This document shows positions 8,284-15,633 of a DNA stretch of 64,000 nucleotides, piece after piece. The DNA comes from Anaerostipes rhamnosivorans (GTDB lineage: Bacteria; Bacillota; Clostridia; Lachnospirales; Lachnospiraceae): NCBI RefSeq assembly GCF_005280655.1, contig NZ_CP040058.1, positions 2,518,001 to 2,582,000 of the forward strand, read 5' to 3'. Below the pieces are notes generated by a model, which ran no database searches, was not told where the DNA came from, and worked only from the letters and a program-made list of their open reading frames with translations. Position 1 is the stretch's first letter, and the number at the start of each line of letters is the position of its first letter. Position numbers and translations under genes: made by a program.

Positions 8284-8402
8284 TTACACAGGGAAGTTCT
8301 GAGAACTTCCCTGTGTAATAAAAGCAGCCCTTCGGGCATAATGCGCACAAATGCGAGGGGTAATCATTTGACTTCGTCAAATCGCATTTGGCGCGCAAAG
8401 TG
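8284..8402 (+). repeat. Dispersed structured repeat, family D, copy 2
   Basis: Order of elements: palindrome TTACACAGGGAAGTTCT and its complement (8284-8318), GCCC-TTC-GGGC hairpin, then ATTTGAC-TTC-GTCAAAT nested in CAAATGCGA...TCGCATTTG, ending in GGCGCGC. It matches 1016-1136 (minus strand). It is followed by a further 16-bp perfect stem CAAAGTGTACAAACCC (8396-8411) with its complement at 8443-8458. Confidence 0.6.
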
Positions 8403-8458
8403 TACAAACCCCTCATAGGGTGAATAGTTAGAGAACTTTCATGGGTTTGTACACTTTG
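8396..8458. repeat. Long inverted repeat downstream of the WYL regulator
   Basis: Perfect 16-bp arms (8396-8411, 8443-8458) enclose 31 nt. It lies between the regulator stop and the GyrI-like genes and can serve as a transcription barrier or processing signal. It has no U-tract of classical terminator type. Confidence 0.5.
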
Positions 8459-8470
8459 TTCTTACACATA

Positions 8471-9379
8471 TTACACAGGGAAGTTCTGATACTGGCCAGC
8501 CATAAGCTCCAGACGGTCTATCATCCCCTGGCGGATCTCCTCCGGCTCCAGCACCTCAAGTCCAGGTCCGAACGATAAAAGCCAGCCGTACAGCCATTCC
8601 TGCCCGGAACACGGAAAGGATATATAGAAGGCGCCGTCCTGCACCTTGATCCATTCCGGTTCAAACTCATCATAGACACGGAATCCTAGACTGCCGTCTA
8701 CGCGAACGGACACCGTCAGATCATTGTGTTCCTCAAGTTCCGGCATGGTTTTAATTTGCCTGATATCCCTTCTTTTAAAATGCTCTTTCGTGACTTCCAG
8801 GTTCTTGAGCCTTTTCAGCTTAAAGGTCCTCATTTCTTTGTGTTTTTTACAATAGGCGATCAAATACCAGTCCATCCCCCGGAAGTAAAGCTGCATAGGC
8901 TCTGCCGCCCTTCTGGAGTGCTCTCCCTTTGCATTATAGTAATCAAAGGACACCACTTCCTGGTTAAGAACTGCCTGCTTCAGCTGCTCAAAAAGTTCCT
9001 TTTCCCCCTGTGCATTCCACCTGGAGAAGTCCACATAAACCCAGTTTTCATCATCTTTCTGGAACAGGCTTGAAAGCCTGGATAAAAGCTTCTGGGCGTC
9101 CATATGCTCTGTCACCGCCATACACTGCAGCGACAAAAGGATCTGGTTCTGTTCCTGCTCCGTGAGAGCCGACTTGTCCATGACAAAATCCTCTAAAAGA
9201 CCGATGCCTCCCCCTTTTCCCCGGGTACAGTAAACCGGTATGCCCGCACTACTCAGTGCGTCAATGTCACGGTATATGGTTCTTACGGAAACCTCAAACC
9301 GCTCGGCCAGCTCAGGGGCCGTGACCTTTTTCTTTTCCAGCAGAATATATATGATTTCAAATAAACGCGTGCTAGTCAT
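8471..9379 (-). CDS. YafY/DeoR-type transcriptional regulator with WYL domain
   Basis: 302 aa. An N-terminal HTH_11 winged helix (residues about 5-60, ELAERFEVSVRTIYRDIDALSSAGIP) is followed by a WYL domain (about 135-215, YFRGMDWYLIAYCKKHKEMRTFKLKRLKNL) and the WCX C-terminal extension. Such regulators sense nucleic acid or small ligands. It probably controls itself and the GyrI/radical SAM genes downstream. The TGGTAT-N6-ATACCA palindrome over its -10 region suits autoregulation. Its last codons (Q-N-F-P-V-stop) lie within a sequence repeated at 8284-8302. Confidence 0.87.
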   Translation of the reverse strand: MTSTRLFEIIYILLEKKKVTAPELAERFEVSVRTIYRDIDALSSAGIPVYCTRGKGGGIGLLEDFVMDKSALTEQEQNQILLSLQCMAVTEHMDAQKLLSRLSSLFQKDDENWVYVDFSRWNAQGEKELFEQLKQAVLNQEVVSFDYYNAKGEHSRRAAEPMQLYFRGMDWYLIAYCKKHKEMRTFKLKRLKNLEVTKEHFKRRDIRQIKTMPELEEHNDLTVSVRVDGSLGFRVYDEFEPEWIKVQDGAFYISFPCSGQEWLYGWLLSFGPGLEVLEPEEIRQGMIDRLELMAGQYQNFPV

Positions 9380-9394
9380 GATTTATCTCCTTTT

Positions 9395-9412
9395 TGGTAT
9401 TATAACATACCA
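9395..9412 (-). promoter_or_regulatory. Operator-like palindrome over the WYL regulator -10 box
   Basis: TGGTAT-TATAAC-ATACCA, perfect 6-bp arms. The TATAAT -10 hexamer of the minus strand lies inside it, 15-20 bp from the start codon at 9379. A regulator bound here would block transcription, which suits autorepression. Confidence 0.5.
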
Positions 9413-9415
9413 CAA

Positions 9416-9459
9416 GGCTTTATGCCCTTCAGGTGGACGTGCTGCGCACGATAAGGTAT
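9416..9459 (-). repeat. Intergenic repeat family A, copy 1
   Basis: In the canonical (minus) orientation: ATACCTTATCG, a GC-rich hairpin of the form CGCAC/GTGCG (here slightly altered), then a CCTGAAGGG hairpin. Other copies are at 9841-9890, 37773-37827, 37835-37891 and 37976-38033. Confidence 0.6.
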
Positions 9460-9462
9460 GAC

Positions 9463-9521
9463 ATTTTCCACATAATTTCCGTTCAGCTCTTAGAATGCTT
9501 CACTCCAATCATGTAGAAAAT
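9463..9521 (-). repeat. Structured repeat family B, copy 1
   Basis: Two 15-nt arms enclose a 29-nt core (478-506 within 9 kb) that reads, on the minus strand, GGAG...CATT...ACGGA. In that orientation both arm imperfections are G-U pairs, whereas on the plus strand they would be A-C mismatches, so the minus strand is the folded one. Confidence 0.7.
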
Positions 9522-9558
9522 GGACGTAATGTCTGCTGGAGAAGGGTTTCTGTCAAAA

Positions 9559-9641
9559 GAAAAGTGTCACTTTTCGAAAGTTATTTGCCACTATTGGAGG
9601 AGTACATTTCAAAAGTGCGACGGAAATAGTGGTGAATAACT
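9559..9641 (+). repeat. Structured repeat family C, copy 1
   Basis: A short hairpin GAAAAGTG-T-CACTTTTC (9559-9575) precedes 17-nt arms (9579-9595, 9625-9641) around a 29-nt core (9596-9624) GGAG...CATT...ACGGA. The arms share no sequence with family B, but the core does. Both arm imperfections are G-U pairs. Confidence 0.7.
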
Positions 9642-9646
9642 CATGA

Positions 9647-9706
9647 CATTTCCACATGATTTCCGTTCAGCTCTTAGAATGCTTCACTCCAATCATGTAG
9701 AAAATG
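9647..9706 (-). repeat. Structured repeat family B, copy 2
   Basis: Offset 184 bp from copy 1, so B1+C1 and B2+C2 form a tandem duplication (9463-9641, 9647-9825). The core (9662-9690) is identical to copy 1; one arm has lost a T. Confidence 0.7.
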
Positions 9707-9742
9707 GACATAATGTCTGCTAGGGAAGGGCTTCTGTCAAAA

Positions 9743-9825
9743 GAAGGGTGCCACTTTTCGAAAGTTATTTACCGCTATTGGAGGAGCGCATTTTAAAAGC
9801 GTGACGGAAATAGTGGTAAATAACT
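9743..9825 (+). repeat. Structured repeat family C, copy 2
   Basis: Exactly 184 bp after copy 1. Compared with copy 1 the inner stem changed in a paired way (A-U to G-C, U-G to C-G, G-C to G-U) and the leading hairpin GAAGGGTG/CACTTTTC keeps pairing through two G-U pairs. The outer arm has a single G-U. Confidence 0.7.
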
Positions 9826-9840
9826 CATACCCTCTGGAGC

Positions 9841-9890
9841 ATCCCGCATCTTATACCCTGCGGGTGGACGTGCTGCGCACGATAAGGTAT
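9841..9890 (-). repeat. Intergenic repeat family A, copy 2
   Basis: Same orientation as copy 1, so the two A copies bracket the B-C-B-C array as direct repeats. It ends 50 bp before the epimerase start. Confidence 0.6.
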
Positions 9891-9940
9891 ACTATTCGGT
9901 ATAGCACATGTTTATTTTTTGCAGCATAAAGGAGCATAGT

Positions 9941-10822
9941 ATGAGTTCTTATCAGTTAAAAAATGATTCTATTTCTGTTTCTGTTGACACTGCCGGTGCC
10001 GGTCTTACTTCTATTATGGATGCAGAGGGCAAGGAATATTTGTGGCAGGGTGATTCTGAGTTCTGGAGCGGACAGGCCCCTGTTTTGTTTCCCATCTGCG
10101 GCAGCTTAAGAAACGGAATGGCTTCTATAGGAGATGGAGAGACCTGTACCATGGGCAGGCACGGCATTGCCAGAAGGTGTGAATTTACCCTGAGCCATCT
10201 GGATGCGGATTGTATTTCACTTTCTTTAAAAGCCGATGAGGAAACACTGAAAGCTTTTCCCTTTGATTTTGAATTTCAGATGACGTACCGGATCACCGGC
10301 AGCAGTGTTGCCGTGGAACATACGGTGACAAACCATGATTCCCAGGTCATGCCGTATTTTGTGGGAGGACATCCCGCCTTTCACTGTCCGGTAAATGACG
10401 GAGAGAATTTTGAGGATTATGTCATTAAATTTGAGCAGCCGGAAACCGCAGCCTGCCCTATGCTCACAGAAGACGGGCTTGTCAACGTGGACAGCCGGAA
10501 ACCTTTTCTTAACCAAGAATCTGAATTTGGAGTAAAGCATGAACTTTTCTATAATGATGCTCTGATTTTTGATACCCTTACATCCAGATCTGCTTCCCTG
10601 CTCCACAGGGATACCAAAAAAGGAATCCGTGTTGATTTTGCCGGCTTTGATTATCTCGGAATCTGGTCCAGCGCCAATGACGGGCCTTTCGTGGCCATAG
10701 AGCCCTGGAGCGGCACCTCCACATGCTCCAATGAAGATGATATATTTGAACATAAACGGGGAGTAAAAAAACTGGCGCCCGGACAGTCTGAGACACTGAC
10801 CTATACGATCACGGTTTTATGA
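9941..10822 (+). CDS. Aldose 1-epimerase family protein (LacX/GalM-like)
   Basis: 293 aa. Start fixed by SD AAAGGAG 6 bp before the ATG at 9941 (an in-frame ATG at 9908 lacks one). Galactose-mutarotase-like beta-sandwich enzymes interconvert alpha and beta anomers of sugars or sugar phosphates. Features: EYLWQGDSEFWSGQAPVLFPICG near residue 30, MGRHGIAR with an active-site His near 75, VGGHPAFHCP near 150 and the FVAIEPWSGTS motif near 255. It leads a plus-strand group with a HAD phosphatase 13 bp downstream and YbaK. The specific sugar is unknown. Confidence 0.88.
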   Translation: MSSYQLKNDSISVSVDTAGAGLTSIMDAEGKEYLWQGDSEFWSGQAPVLFPICGSLRNGMASIGDGETCTMGRHGIARRCEFTLSHLDADCISLSLKADEETLKAFPFDFEFQMTYRITGSSVAVEHTVTNHDSQVMPYFVGGHPAFHCPVNDGENFEDYVIKFEQPETAACPMLTEDGLVNVDSRKPFLNQESEFGVKHELFYNDALIFDTLTSRSASLLHRDTKKGIRVDFAGFDYLGIWSSANDGPFVAIEPWSGTSTCSNEDDIFEHKRGVKKLAPGQSETLTYTITVL

Positions 10823-10835
10823 TATGGAGGGGAAT

Positions 10836-11450
10836 ATGTATCAGATGATCGGCTTTGATCTGGATGGCACTCTTCTGGATACCAAGTATTCGATTCTCTC
10901 AGGCTTTCGGGATTTGTATGCAGAAACATGGAAGGAAACCAAACCTCTTGGCGAATTTGAATATTGCCTGGGAGGCGACAGTATCGCCCTGCTTCATTCC
11001 ATGGGATTTCCGGAGGGAAGCATTCATGTCTGGCTTAAAAATATTGAACGCTACGCACATACAATTCACCCTTTTGACGGAATCCCGGATACTCTGTCTG
11101 CGCTGAAGCAGACTGGAATCACACTGGGTGTTGCCACGAACAAATTAAGGATTGAATATGAGGAGACCATGGAGCGATTTGAACTGAAGCACTTTATGAG
11201 ACACTCCATCTGCCTGGATGAAGTATCCAGAGCCAAACCGGATCCGGAACCTTTATACTATCTGGCTGAGCAGTCCCGCACCCCTATCACCCACATGCTG
11301 TTCGTAGGGGATACTCTTTATGATAAGGACTGTGCCGAGGCTGCCGGCTGTAGCTTTGCCCTGGCCGGATGGGGAGCCTCTGAGTCCTTAAAGAAAGATT
11401 GTAGTCTGGTTTTAAATCATCCAGAAGAGTTACTGACACTCATTGATTAG
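10836..11450 (+). CDS. HAD-superfamily hydrolase (phosphoglycolate phosphatase-like)
   Basis: 204 aa from the ATG at 10836, which has the SD GGAGGGG; an upstream in-frame ATG at 10824 overlaps that SD. HAD motif I DLDGTLLDT at residues about 7-15, motif II-like GVATNKL, motif III K in SRAKPDPEP and motif IV GDTLYDKDCAEAAG. A helical cap follows motif I. A soluble phosphomonoesterase; the substrate cannot be inferred. Between the epimerase and YbaK genes, same strand, short gaps. Confidence 0.85.
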   Translation: MYQMIGFDLDGTLLDTKYSILSGFRDLYAETWKETKPLGEFEYCLGGDSIALLHSMGFPEGSIHVWLKNIERYAHTIHPFDGIPDTLSALKQTGITLGVATNKLRIEYEETMERFELKHFMRHSICLDEVSRAKPDPEPLYYLAEQSRTPITHMLFVGDTLYDKDCAEAAGCSFALAGWGASESLKKDCSLVLNHPEELLTLID

Positions 11451-11466
11451 AAAGAAGGTCCAATAA

Positions 11467-11967
11467 ATGAAGCAACATACCCCGCACAAGAAGGTATTGG
11501 ATATCCTTGATTCCCTAAACATTTCTTATGACTTTGAGAGACACCCGGCCGCCTACACGATGGAGGAAATCGATGCTCTTAGACTGACCCGTCCCAACGA
11601 GTCCATTGCCAAAAACCTGTTTTTAAGAGACGGCAGCGGAAAACGCCATTTTCTTGTTCTTGTGGCCGGAGACAAGACCGTGGATTTAAAGAAATTAAAA
11701 CAGACCATAGGATCGTCCAGATTAAGTTTCGCATCGGAAGAACGTCTGATGAAGCACCTGAAAGTTACCAAAGGATCTGTGTCCCCTATGGGAATCTTAA
11801 ATGATGATGATCTGGCAGTAGAAGTGTTTATCGATGAAGCTCTTAAGGACAGTACCTGCATCGGTGTCCATCCCAATGACAACACCGCAACTGTATGGAT
11901 CAGCTGCAGAGATCTAGAACAAGTCATCCGCTGCCACGGGAATCCATTCTCATATATCCCTATTTGA
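11467..11967 (+). CDS. YbaK/ProX-type aminoacyl-tRNA deacylase
   Basis: 166 aa single-domain editing protein. The YbaK fold is indicated by YDFERHPAAYTMEEIDAL, KNLFLRDGSGKRHFLVLVAGDKTVDLKKL (with the catalytic Lys), KGSVSPMGILNDDDLAVEVFID and GVHPNDNTATVWIS. ProX-type proteins hydrolyse Ala-tRNA(Pro) or related mischarged tRNAs in trans. SD GAAGG upstream; last gene of the 9.9-12 kb group. Confidence 0.88.
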   Translation: MKQHTPHKKVLDILDSLNISYDFERHPAAYTMEEIDALRLTRPNESIAKNLFLRDGSGKRHFLVLVAGDKTVDLKKLKQTIGSSRLSFASEERLMKHLKVTKGSVSPMGILNDDDLAVEVFIDEALKDSTCIGVHPNDNTATVWISCRDLEQVIRCHGNPFSYIPI

Positions 11968-12033
11968 TCAACAAAGCTTATTGGGAGGTCCTCGCAGAAT
12001 GCCGGGCAACTGGAGAAAATGTCAAATTAATGG

Positions 12034-12083
12034 TATAATGAAACCAACCCATCTATTTAGGAAGAGCTTAAAACTTTCCTAAA
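12034..12083 (+). promoter_or_regulatory. Probable -10 box and leader hairpin of the oxidoreductase gene
   Basis: TATAAT at 12034-12039 preceded by a poor -35; a TTTAGGAA/TTTCCTAAA hairpin follows at about 12057-12083, 25 bp before the start codon at 12109. Whether the hairpin regulates is unknown. Confidence 0.4.
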
Positions 12084-12108
12084 GAAAACAACTAAACTGG
12101 AGGTTTAT

Positions 12109-13092
12109 ATGGTACGATTTGCAGTGATAGGCACAAATTTTGTAACGGACGGCTTACTGGAAGCCGGAAACTGGTGCGAAGATTTCAAACTTCAGGCAGT
12201 GTACTCCCGGAATATAGAAAAGGCAAAGGAGTACGGTGCAAAGTACGGCGCCGAAGAATATTATGACAATCTTAAGGAACTGGCAATGTCTGATACAGTG
12301 GATGCCGTCTATGTGGCAAGTCCAAACAGCCTTCATGCCGAACAGAGTATTATGATGATGAAAGCTGGAAAACATGTATTGTGTGAAAAGACAATCGCAT
12401 CAAATTCAGAGGAATTGAAGGAAATGCTGGAGACATCCAAAGAAAATCATGTGGTCCTCTTAGAAGCCATGCGCTCTGTGTTTGATCCAGGCTTTGCTGC
12501 CATCAAAGAACATTTACATAAAATAGGAACCGTCCGCAGGGCAACGTTCCAATACTGCCAGTATTCCAGGAGGTATGACAAGTATAAGGAGGGGATTGTT
12601 GAAAACGCGTTTAACCCTGCTTTTTCAAACGGTGCCCTGATGGATATCGGTGTGTACTGCGTTCATCCTCTGGTAAAATTATTCGGCGCACCAAAGGAAA
12701 TTGACGCATCCTGCCTTAAACTCTCCAACGGGGTAGAAGCCGAAGGAACCATTGTCTGCAAATATGAGGATATGCTTGCGGAACTGATTTACAGTAAGAT
12801 AACAAATTCTGCCCTGCCAAGCCAGATTCAGGGAGAGGACGGAACCATGGTCATCACAGAGATCCCGGACACCACAGAGATTTCGATTGTATACAAAGAC
12901 AAAACAACAGAGACCATACCGATCGAGAAAAAAACAAACAATATGTACTATGAGATCCAGGAGTTTATCCGTCTCATAAACAGCGGTTCATCTGCCGAGA
13001 TCCACAATGAGGCTTCTGTAATGGAACTGCAGGTCATGGATGAAGCGCGCAGACAGAATGGAATTTTATTTCCTGCTGACGAAAGGAGATAA
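12109..13092 (+). CDS. Gfo/Idh/MocA-family oxidoreductase
   Basis: 327 aa NAD(P)-dependent dehydrogenase of the glucose-fructose oxidoreductase family. The N-terminal Rossmann motif is AVIGTNFVTDGLLEA; the family EKP-type motif appears as HVLCEKTIASN near residue 90, with K then threonine instead of the usual EKP proline. The C-terminal GFO_IDH_MocA_C beta-sheet follows from about residue 125. It has its own promoter and overlaps closely with the HbpS-like gene (1 bp gap). The substrate is probably a sugar or cyclitol, unidentified. Confidence 0.87.
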   Translation: MVRFAVIGTNFVTDGLLEAGNWCEDFKLQAVYSRNIEKAKEYGAKYGAEEYYDNLKELAMSDTVDAVYVASPNSLHAEQSIMMMKAGKHVLCEKTIASNSEELKEMLETSKENHVVLLEAMRSVFDPGFAAIKEHLHKIGTVRRATFQYCQYSRRYDKYKEGIVENAFNPAFSNGALMDIGVYCVHPLVKLFGAPKEIDASCLKLSNGVEAEGTIVCKYEDMLAELIYSKITNSALPSQIQGEDGTMVITEIPDTTEISIVYKDKTTETIPIEKKTNNMYYEIQEFIRLINSGSSAEIHNEASVMELQVMDEARRQNGILFPADERR

Positions 13093-13093
13093 C

Positions 13094-13564
13094 ATGAACA
13101 TTGAAGATCAGATCAGGCAGATCGAACAGGACAGAAAAGAAGTTATACAGCCGTGCTTTTCTTATGAAAAGGCGTATAAGGTCGGAATGGCAATGTATGA
13201 AAAAGCTTTGGAGAAAAAACTTCCTATTGTGATCTCCATTACTATGAACCGCCATCAGATCTTCTATGCCGCTCTGGATGGTACTTCCTCTGACAATGAC
13301 AACTGGGTGAAAAGAAAAGAAAATACGGTATATTATTTTGAAAAAAGTTCCTATGAAATGAGCCTGTATATGCAGTTAAAACAGGATACCATGCAGAATC
13401 GCTATGGATTACCGGCATCCGAATATGCTGCAGCAGGAGGGTGCGTCCCCATTGTCGTGGAGGGCGCCGGTCTGGTTGGAACCATCGGGATTTCGGGGCT
13501 GAAACAAAATGAAGACCATGATTTCGTCATGGAGACATTAAAGGAAGCAAAACAAAGAAAGTAA
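13094..13564 (+). CDS. UPF0303 / HbpS-like protein
   Basis: 156 aa. Start at 13094, SD AAAGGAG overlapping the stop of the upstream gene. The sequence FSYEKAYKVGMAMYEKALEKKLPIVISI and the ending AAAGGCVPIVVEGAGLVGTIGISGL are typical of the UPF0303/GlcG-HbpS fold, whose members bind heme or corrinoids or have unknown roles. The close coupling to the oxidoreductase suggests a joint function, but no substrate can be named. Confidence 0.8.
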   Translation: MNIEDQIRQIEQDRKEVIQPCFSYEKAYKVGMAMYEKALEKKLPIVISITMNRHQIFYAALDGTSSDNDNWVKRKENTVYYFEKSSYEMSLYMQLKQDTMQNRYGLPASEYAAAGGCVPIVVEGAGLVGTIGISGLKQNEDHDFVMETLKEAKQRK

Positions 13565-13583
13565 TCTTCCAGCAATGGAAGAC

Positions 13584-13621
13584 AAAAGGAGTCATCTGAC
13601 AATCGCCGGATGGCTCCTTTT
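13584..13621. terminator. Bidirectional terminator between convergent genes
   Basis: 13-bp stem AAAAGGAGTCATC (13584-13596) with its partner 13609-13621 (one G-U), A-tract and T-tract on both sides. It lies between the plus-strand gene ending 13564 and the minus-strand gat operon ending 13637. Confidence 0.75.
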
Positions 13622-13636
13622 AAAATATGTACCAAG

Positions 13637-14572
13637 TTAATCCTGAATTCTCTCCACGCTGACATTTCCGAGGATTTGTTCCATATCCTCGCTCTGGAAT
13701 CTTCCGGTGCCCTCGTTCATCGCATTGGCGGCGGACACTGCCACCGCAAAGGCCAGTGCCTCCTCTGGTGTTTTGCTGCGGCTCATTGCCACAGCGAAAG
13801 CTCCCACCATGGAATCCCCGCAGCCTACAGGATTGACAGCCTCAAGCTTTGGCGGCCTTCCGTGGTAAATACCATCTTCACAGATCAAAAGGGCACCGTC
13901 CGCCCCGGCCGAAATGACTACAAATGGTATCCCCCAGTTCTTAAGCTGCTTTCCTGCTTTGATCAACTCCTGCCTGTTCTGGATTCGGGTCCCCAGCAGT
14001 GCCTCTAATTCCTCCTGGTTCGGCTTTATCATTGTAGGAACCGCTTTCAATCCTTCTTCCAAATAGACCCCGCTGGTATCCAGGATCACCTGTTTCCCCT
14101 GACGCTTTACTTCCTCAATCAGAGTTTTATAACACTCTGCCTCCAATCCTTGTGGCGCGCTTCCTGAAATGGTGATGACACTGCTATTCTCTGTCATCCA
14201 GGCGAAATCTTGTAAAAACCGCTGCCACTCCTCTTCCGTCACTGGTGCGCCTGGCTCCAGATATTCTGTCGATGTGCCGTCTTCCGCCAGGATATTGATA
14301 CAGCTTCTAGTCTCGCTTTTCACCTCTGTAAATTGATGTTGAATGCCATCTTCATCCAGCATTTTTCTGACGTACCCGCCGTTAAAGCCCCCGGCAAAGC
14401 CTGCTGCCTGCACCTCTTCACCGCAGAGATCCACAATCCTGGCCACATTCAGCCCTTTGCCGCCTGCAGTGTTTGTACACTCCTCCACTCTGGAGACGGT
14501 CCCGGGCCTTACAGAACCTTTGATCTTGTAAGCTTTATCCACTGATACGTTTAATGTCACCGTAGTAATCAT
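13637..14572 (-). CDS. Tagatose-6-phosphate kinase-type PfkB kinase
   Basis: 311 aa, LacC/FruK branch of the PfkB family. It phosphorylates D-tagatose 6-phosphate at C1 (inferred from context; 1-phosphofructokinase is the alternative). Motifs: TLNVSVDKAYKI at the start, NTAGGKGLNVARIV near 35 and the catalytic-base motif NPVGCGDSMVGAFAVAM near 250. Last gene of the galactitol operon, 2 bp after the dehydrogenase. It supplies the step between GatD and GatY, which E. coli covers with unlinked PfkA or GatZ-related functions. Confidence 0.85.
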   Translation of the reverse strand: MITTVTLNVSVDKAYKIKGSVRPGTVSRVEECTNTAGGKGLNVARIVDLCGEEVQAAGFAGGFNGGYVRKMLDEDGIQHQFTEVKSETRSCINILAEDGTSTEYLEPGAPVTEEEWQRFLQDFAWMTENSSVITISGSAPQGLEAECYKTLIEEVKRQGKQVILDTSGVYLEEGLKAVPTMIKPNQEELEALLGTRIQNRQELIKAGKQLKNWGIPFVVISAGADGALLICEDGIYHGRPPKLEAVNPVGCGDSMVGAFAVAMSRSKTPEEALAFAVAVSAANAMNEGTGRFQSEDMEQILGNVSVERIQD

Positions 14573-14574
14573 CG

Positions 14575-15624
14575 CTATTCCTCACTGTCGATTAAAATCT
14601 TTCCTTTTACAGCACCCTTTTCCTTATAAAGCTCAAAAGCATCCATAATCTTAGATAAAGGCATTTTCTTAAAAATCAGGGATTCATCAAACTTCAGCTG
14701 TCCTGCTTTAAAATAGTGTGCCGCAAGTTCCCATTCTCTTCCGGGGAACGGAGCACTGTAAGACATCCAGGAACCCGTCAGGGTAAATTCCTTTCGGTTC
14801 ATATGTTCCCATTCTTCCACGCTGAACGAAAGCTCCCTGGTCGGTGTTCCTATAAAGCAGACTCCCGCTTTGTTGGCCGCCAGTTCAAAGGCATATTTCA
14901 TTGTGGTGGTGACTCCGGCTGTCTCATAGACATAACCAAATCCTTTGCCGTCCGTGAGTTTCATGGCCTGCTCCATGAAATTTTCATCCAATGTATTGAT
15001 CCCTTCATCTATGCCAAGACGTTTCGCCAGTTCCAGACGTTCGGTGCTGATATCAAAGACTACAACCTTTTTGGCCCCAAATATTTTTGCCCACTGGGCG
15101 GTAAAGAGCCCTATGGTGCCTCCTCCAAGGATAGCTACGCTTTCACCGCCTTTATAGTCTGTTCTGCAAAGCCCGTGAAGCGCCACAGTTGCGGGCTCAA
15201 AAAAGGCTCCCTGTTCAAAAGACACAGAATCCTCAAACTTCACCGCATTTTTCTCCGGCACCGTCACATACTCCGCAAAGCTTCCGAACTCTCTGGAGCC
15301 GATAAAGCTGTAATGTTTACAGAGAGAATAATTGCCTTTCTGGCAGTCCTCACATTCCATACAAGGAACCAGTGGCACACCTGCTACACGGTCACCTGGT
15401 TTTAAGGAAGATACTCCCTCTCCCACTGTTTCTACCACACCGGAAAACTCATGTCCCAGAACATTCGGAAAGAAATGACATGCGTCTCCATTGACCCTTG
15501 GCACATCAGATCCGCAGATCCCTGTATATTTAACTTTGATCAGTACCTGCCCTTTCTTTGGAACGGGAGTCTCGATCTCCTCATAGCGGATATCATTTTT
15601 GGCATGGACCACTCCTGCTTTCAT
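14575..15624 (-). CDS. gatD: Galactitol-1-phosphate 5-dehydrogenase
   Basis: 349 aa zinc-dependent medium-chain dehydrogenase. It oxidises galactitol 1-phosphate to tagatose 6-phosphate with NAD. Very like E. coli GatD along its length: CGSDVPRVNGDACHFFPNVLGHEFSG, the structural-zinc loop CMECEDCQKGNYSLC, IGSREFGSFAEYV and GSWMSYSAPFPGREWE. The Rossmann motif is GGGTIGLF. Start taken as the ATG at 15624 (SD AGGTG); a GTG at 15633 is also possible. It follows gatY directly. Confidence 0.9.
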   Translation of the reverse strand: MKAGVVHAKNDIRYEEIETPVPKKGQVLIKVKYTGICGSDVPRVNGDACHFFPNVLGHEFSGVVETVGEGVSSLKPGDRVAGVPLVPCMECEDCQKGNYSLCKHYSFIGSREFGSFAEYVTVPEKNAVKFEDSVSFEQGAFFEPATVALHGLCRTDYKGGESVAILGGGTIGLFTAQWAKIFGAKKVVVFDISTERLELAKRLGIDEGINTLDENFMEQAMKLTDGKGFGYVYETAGVTTTMKYAFELAANKAGVCFIGTPTRELSFSVEEWEHMNRKEFTLTGSWMSYSAPFPGREWELAAHYFKAGQLKFDESLIFKKMPLSKIMDAFELYKEKGAVKGKILIDSEE

Positions 15625-15633
15625 CACTCTCAC

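Noticed and set aside
9463..9825. CRISPR-like tandem repeats
   Set aside because: Only two units of 184 bp with internal hairpins and no spacers of constant length; no cas genes.
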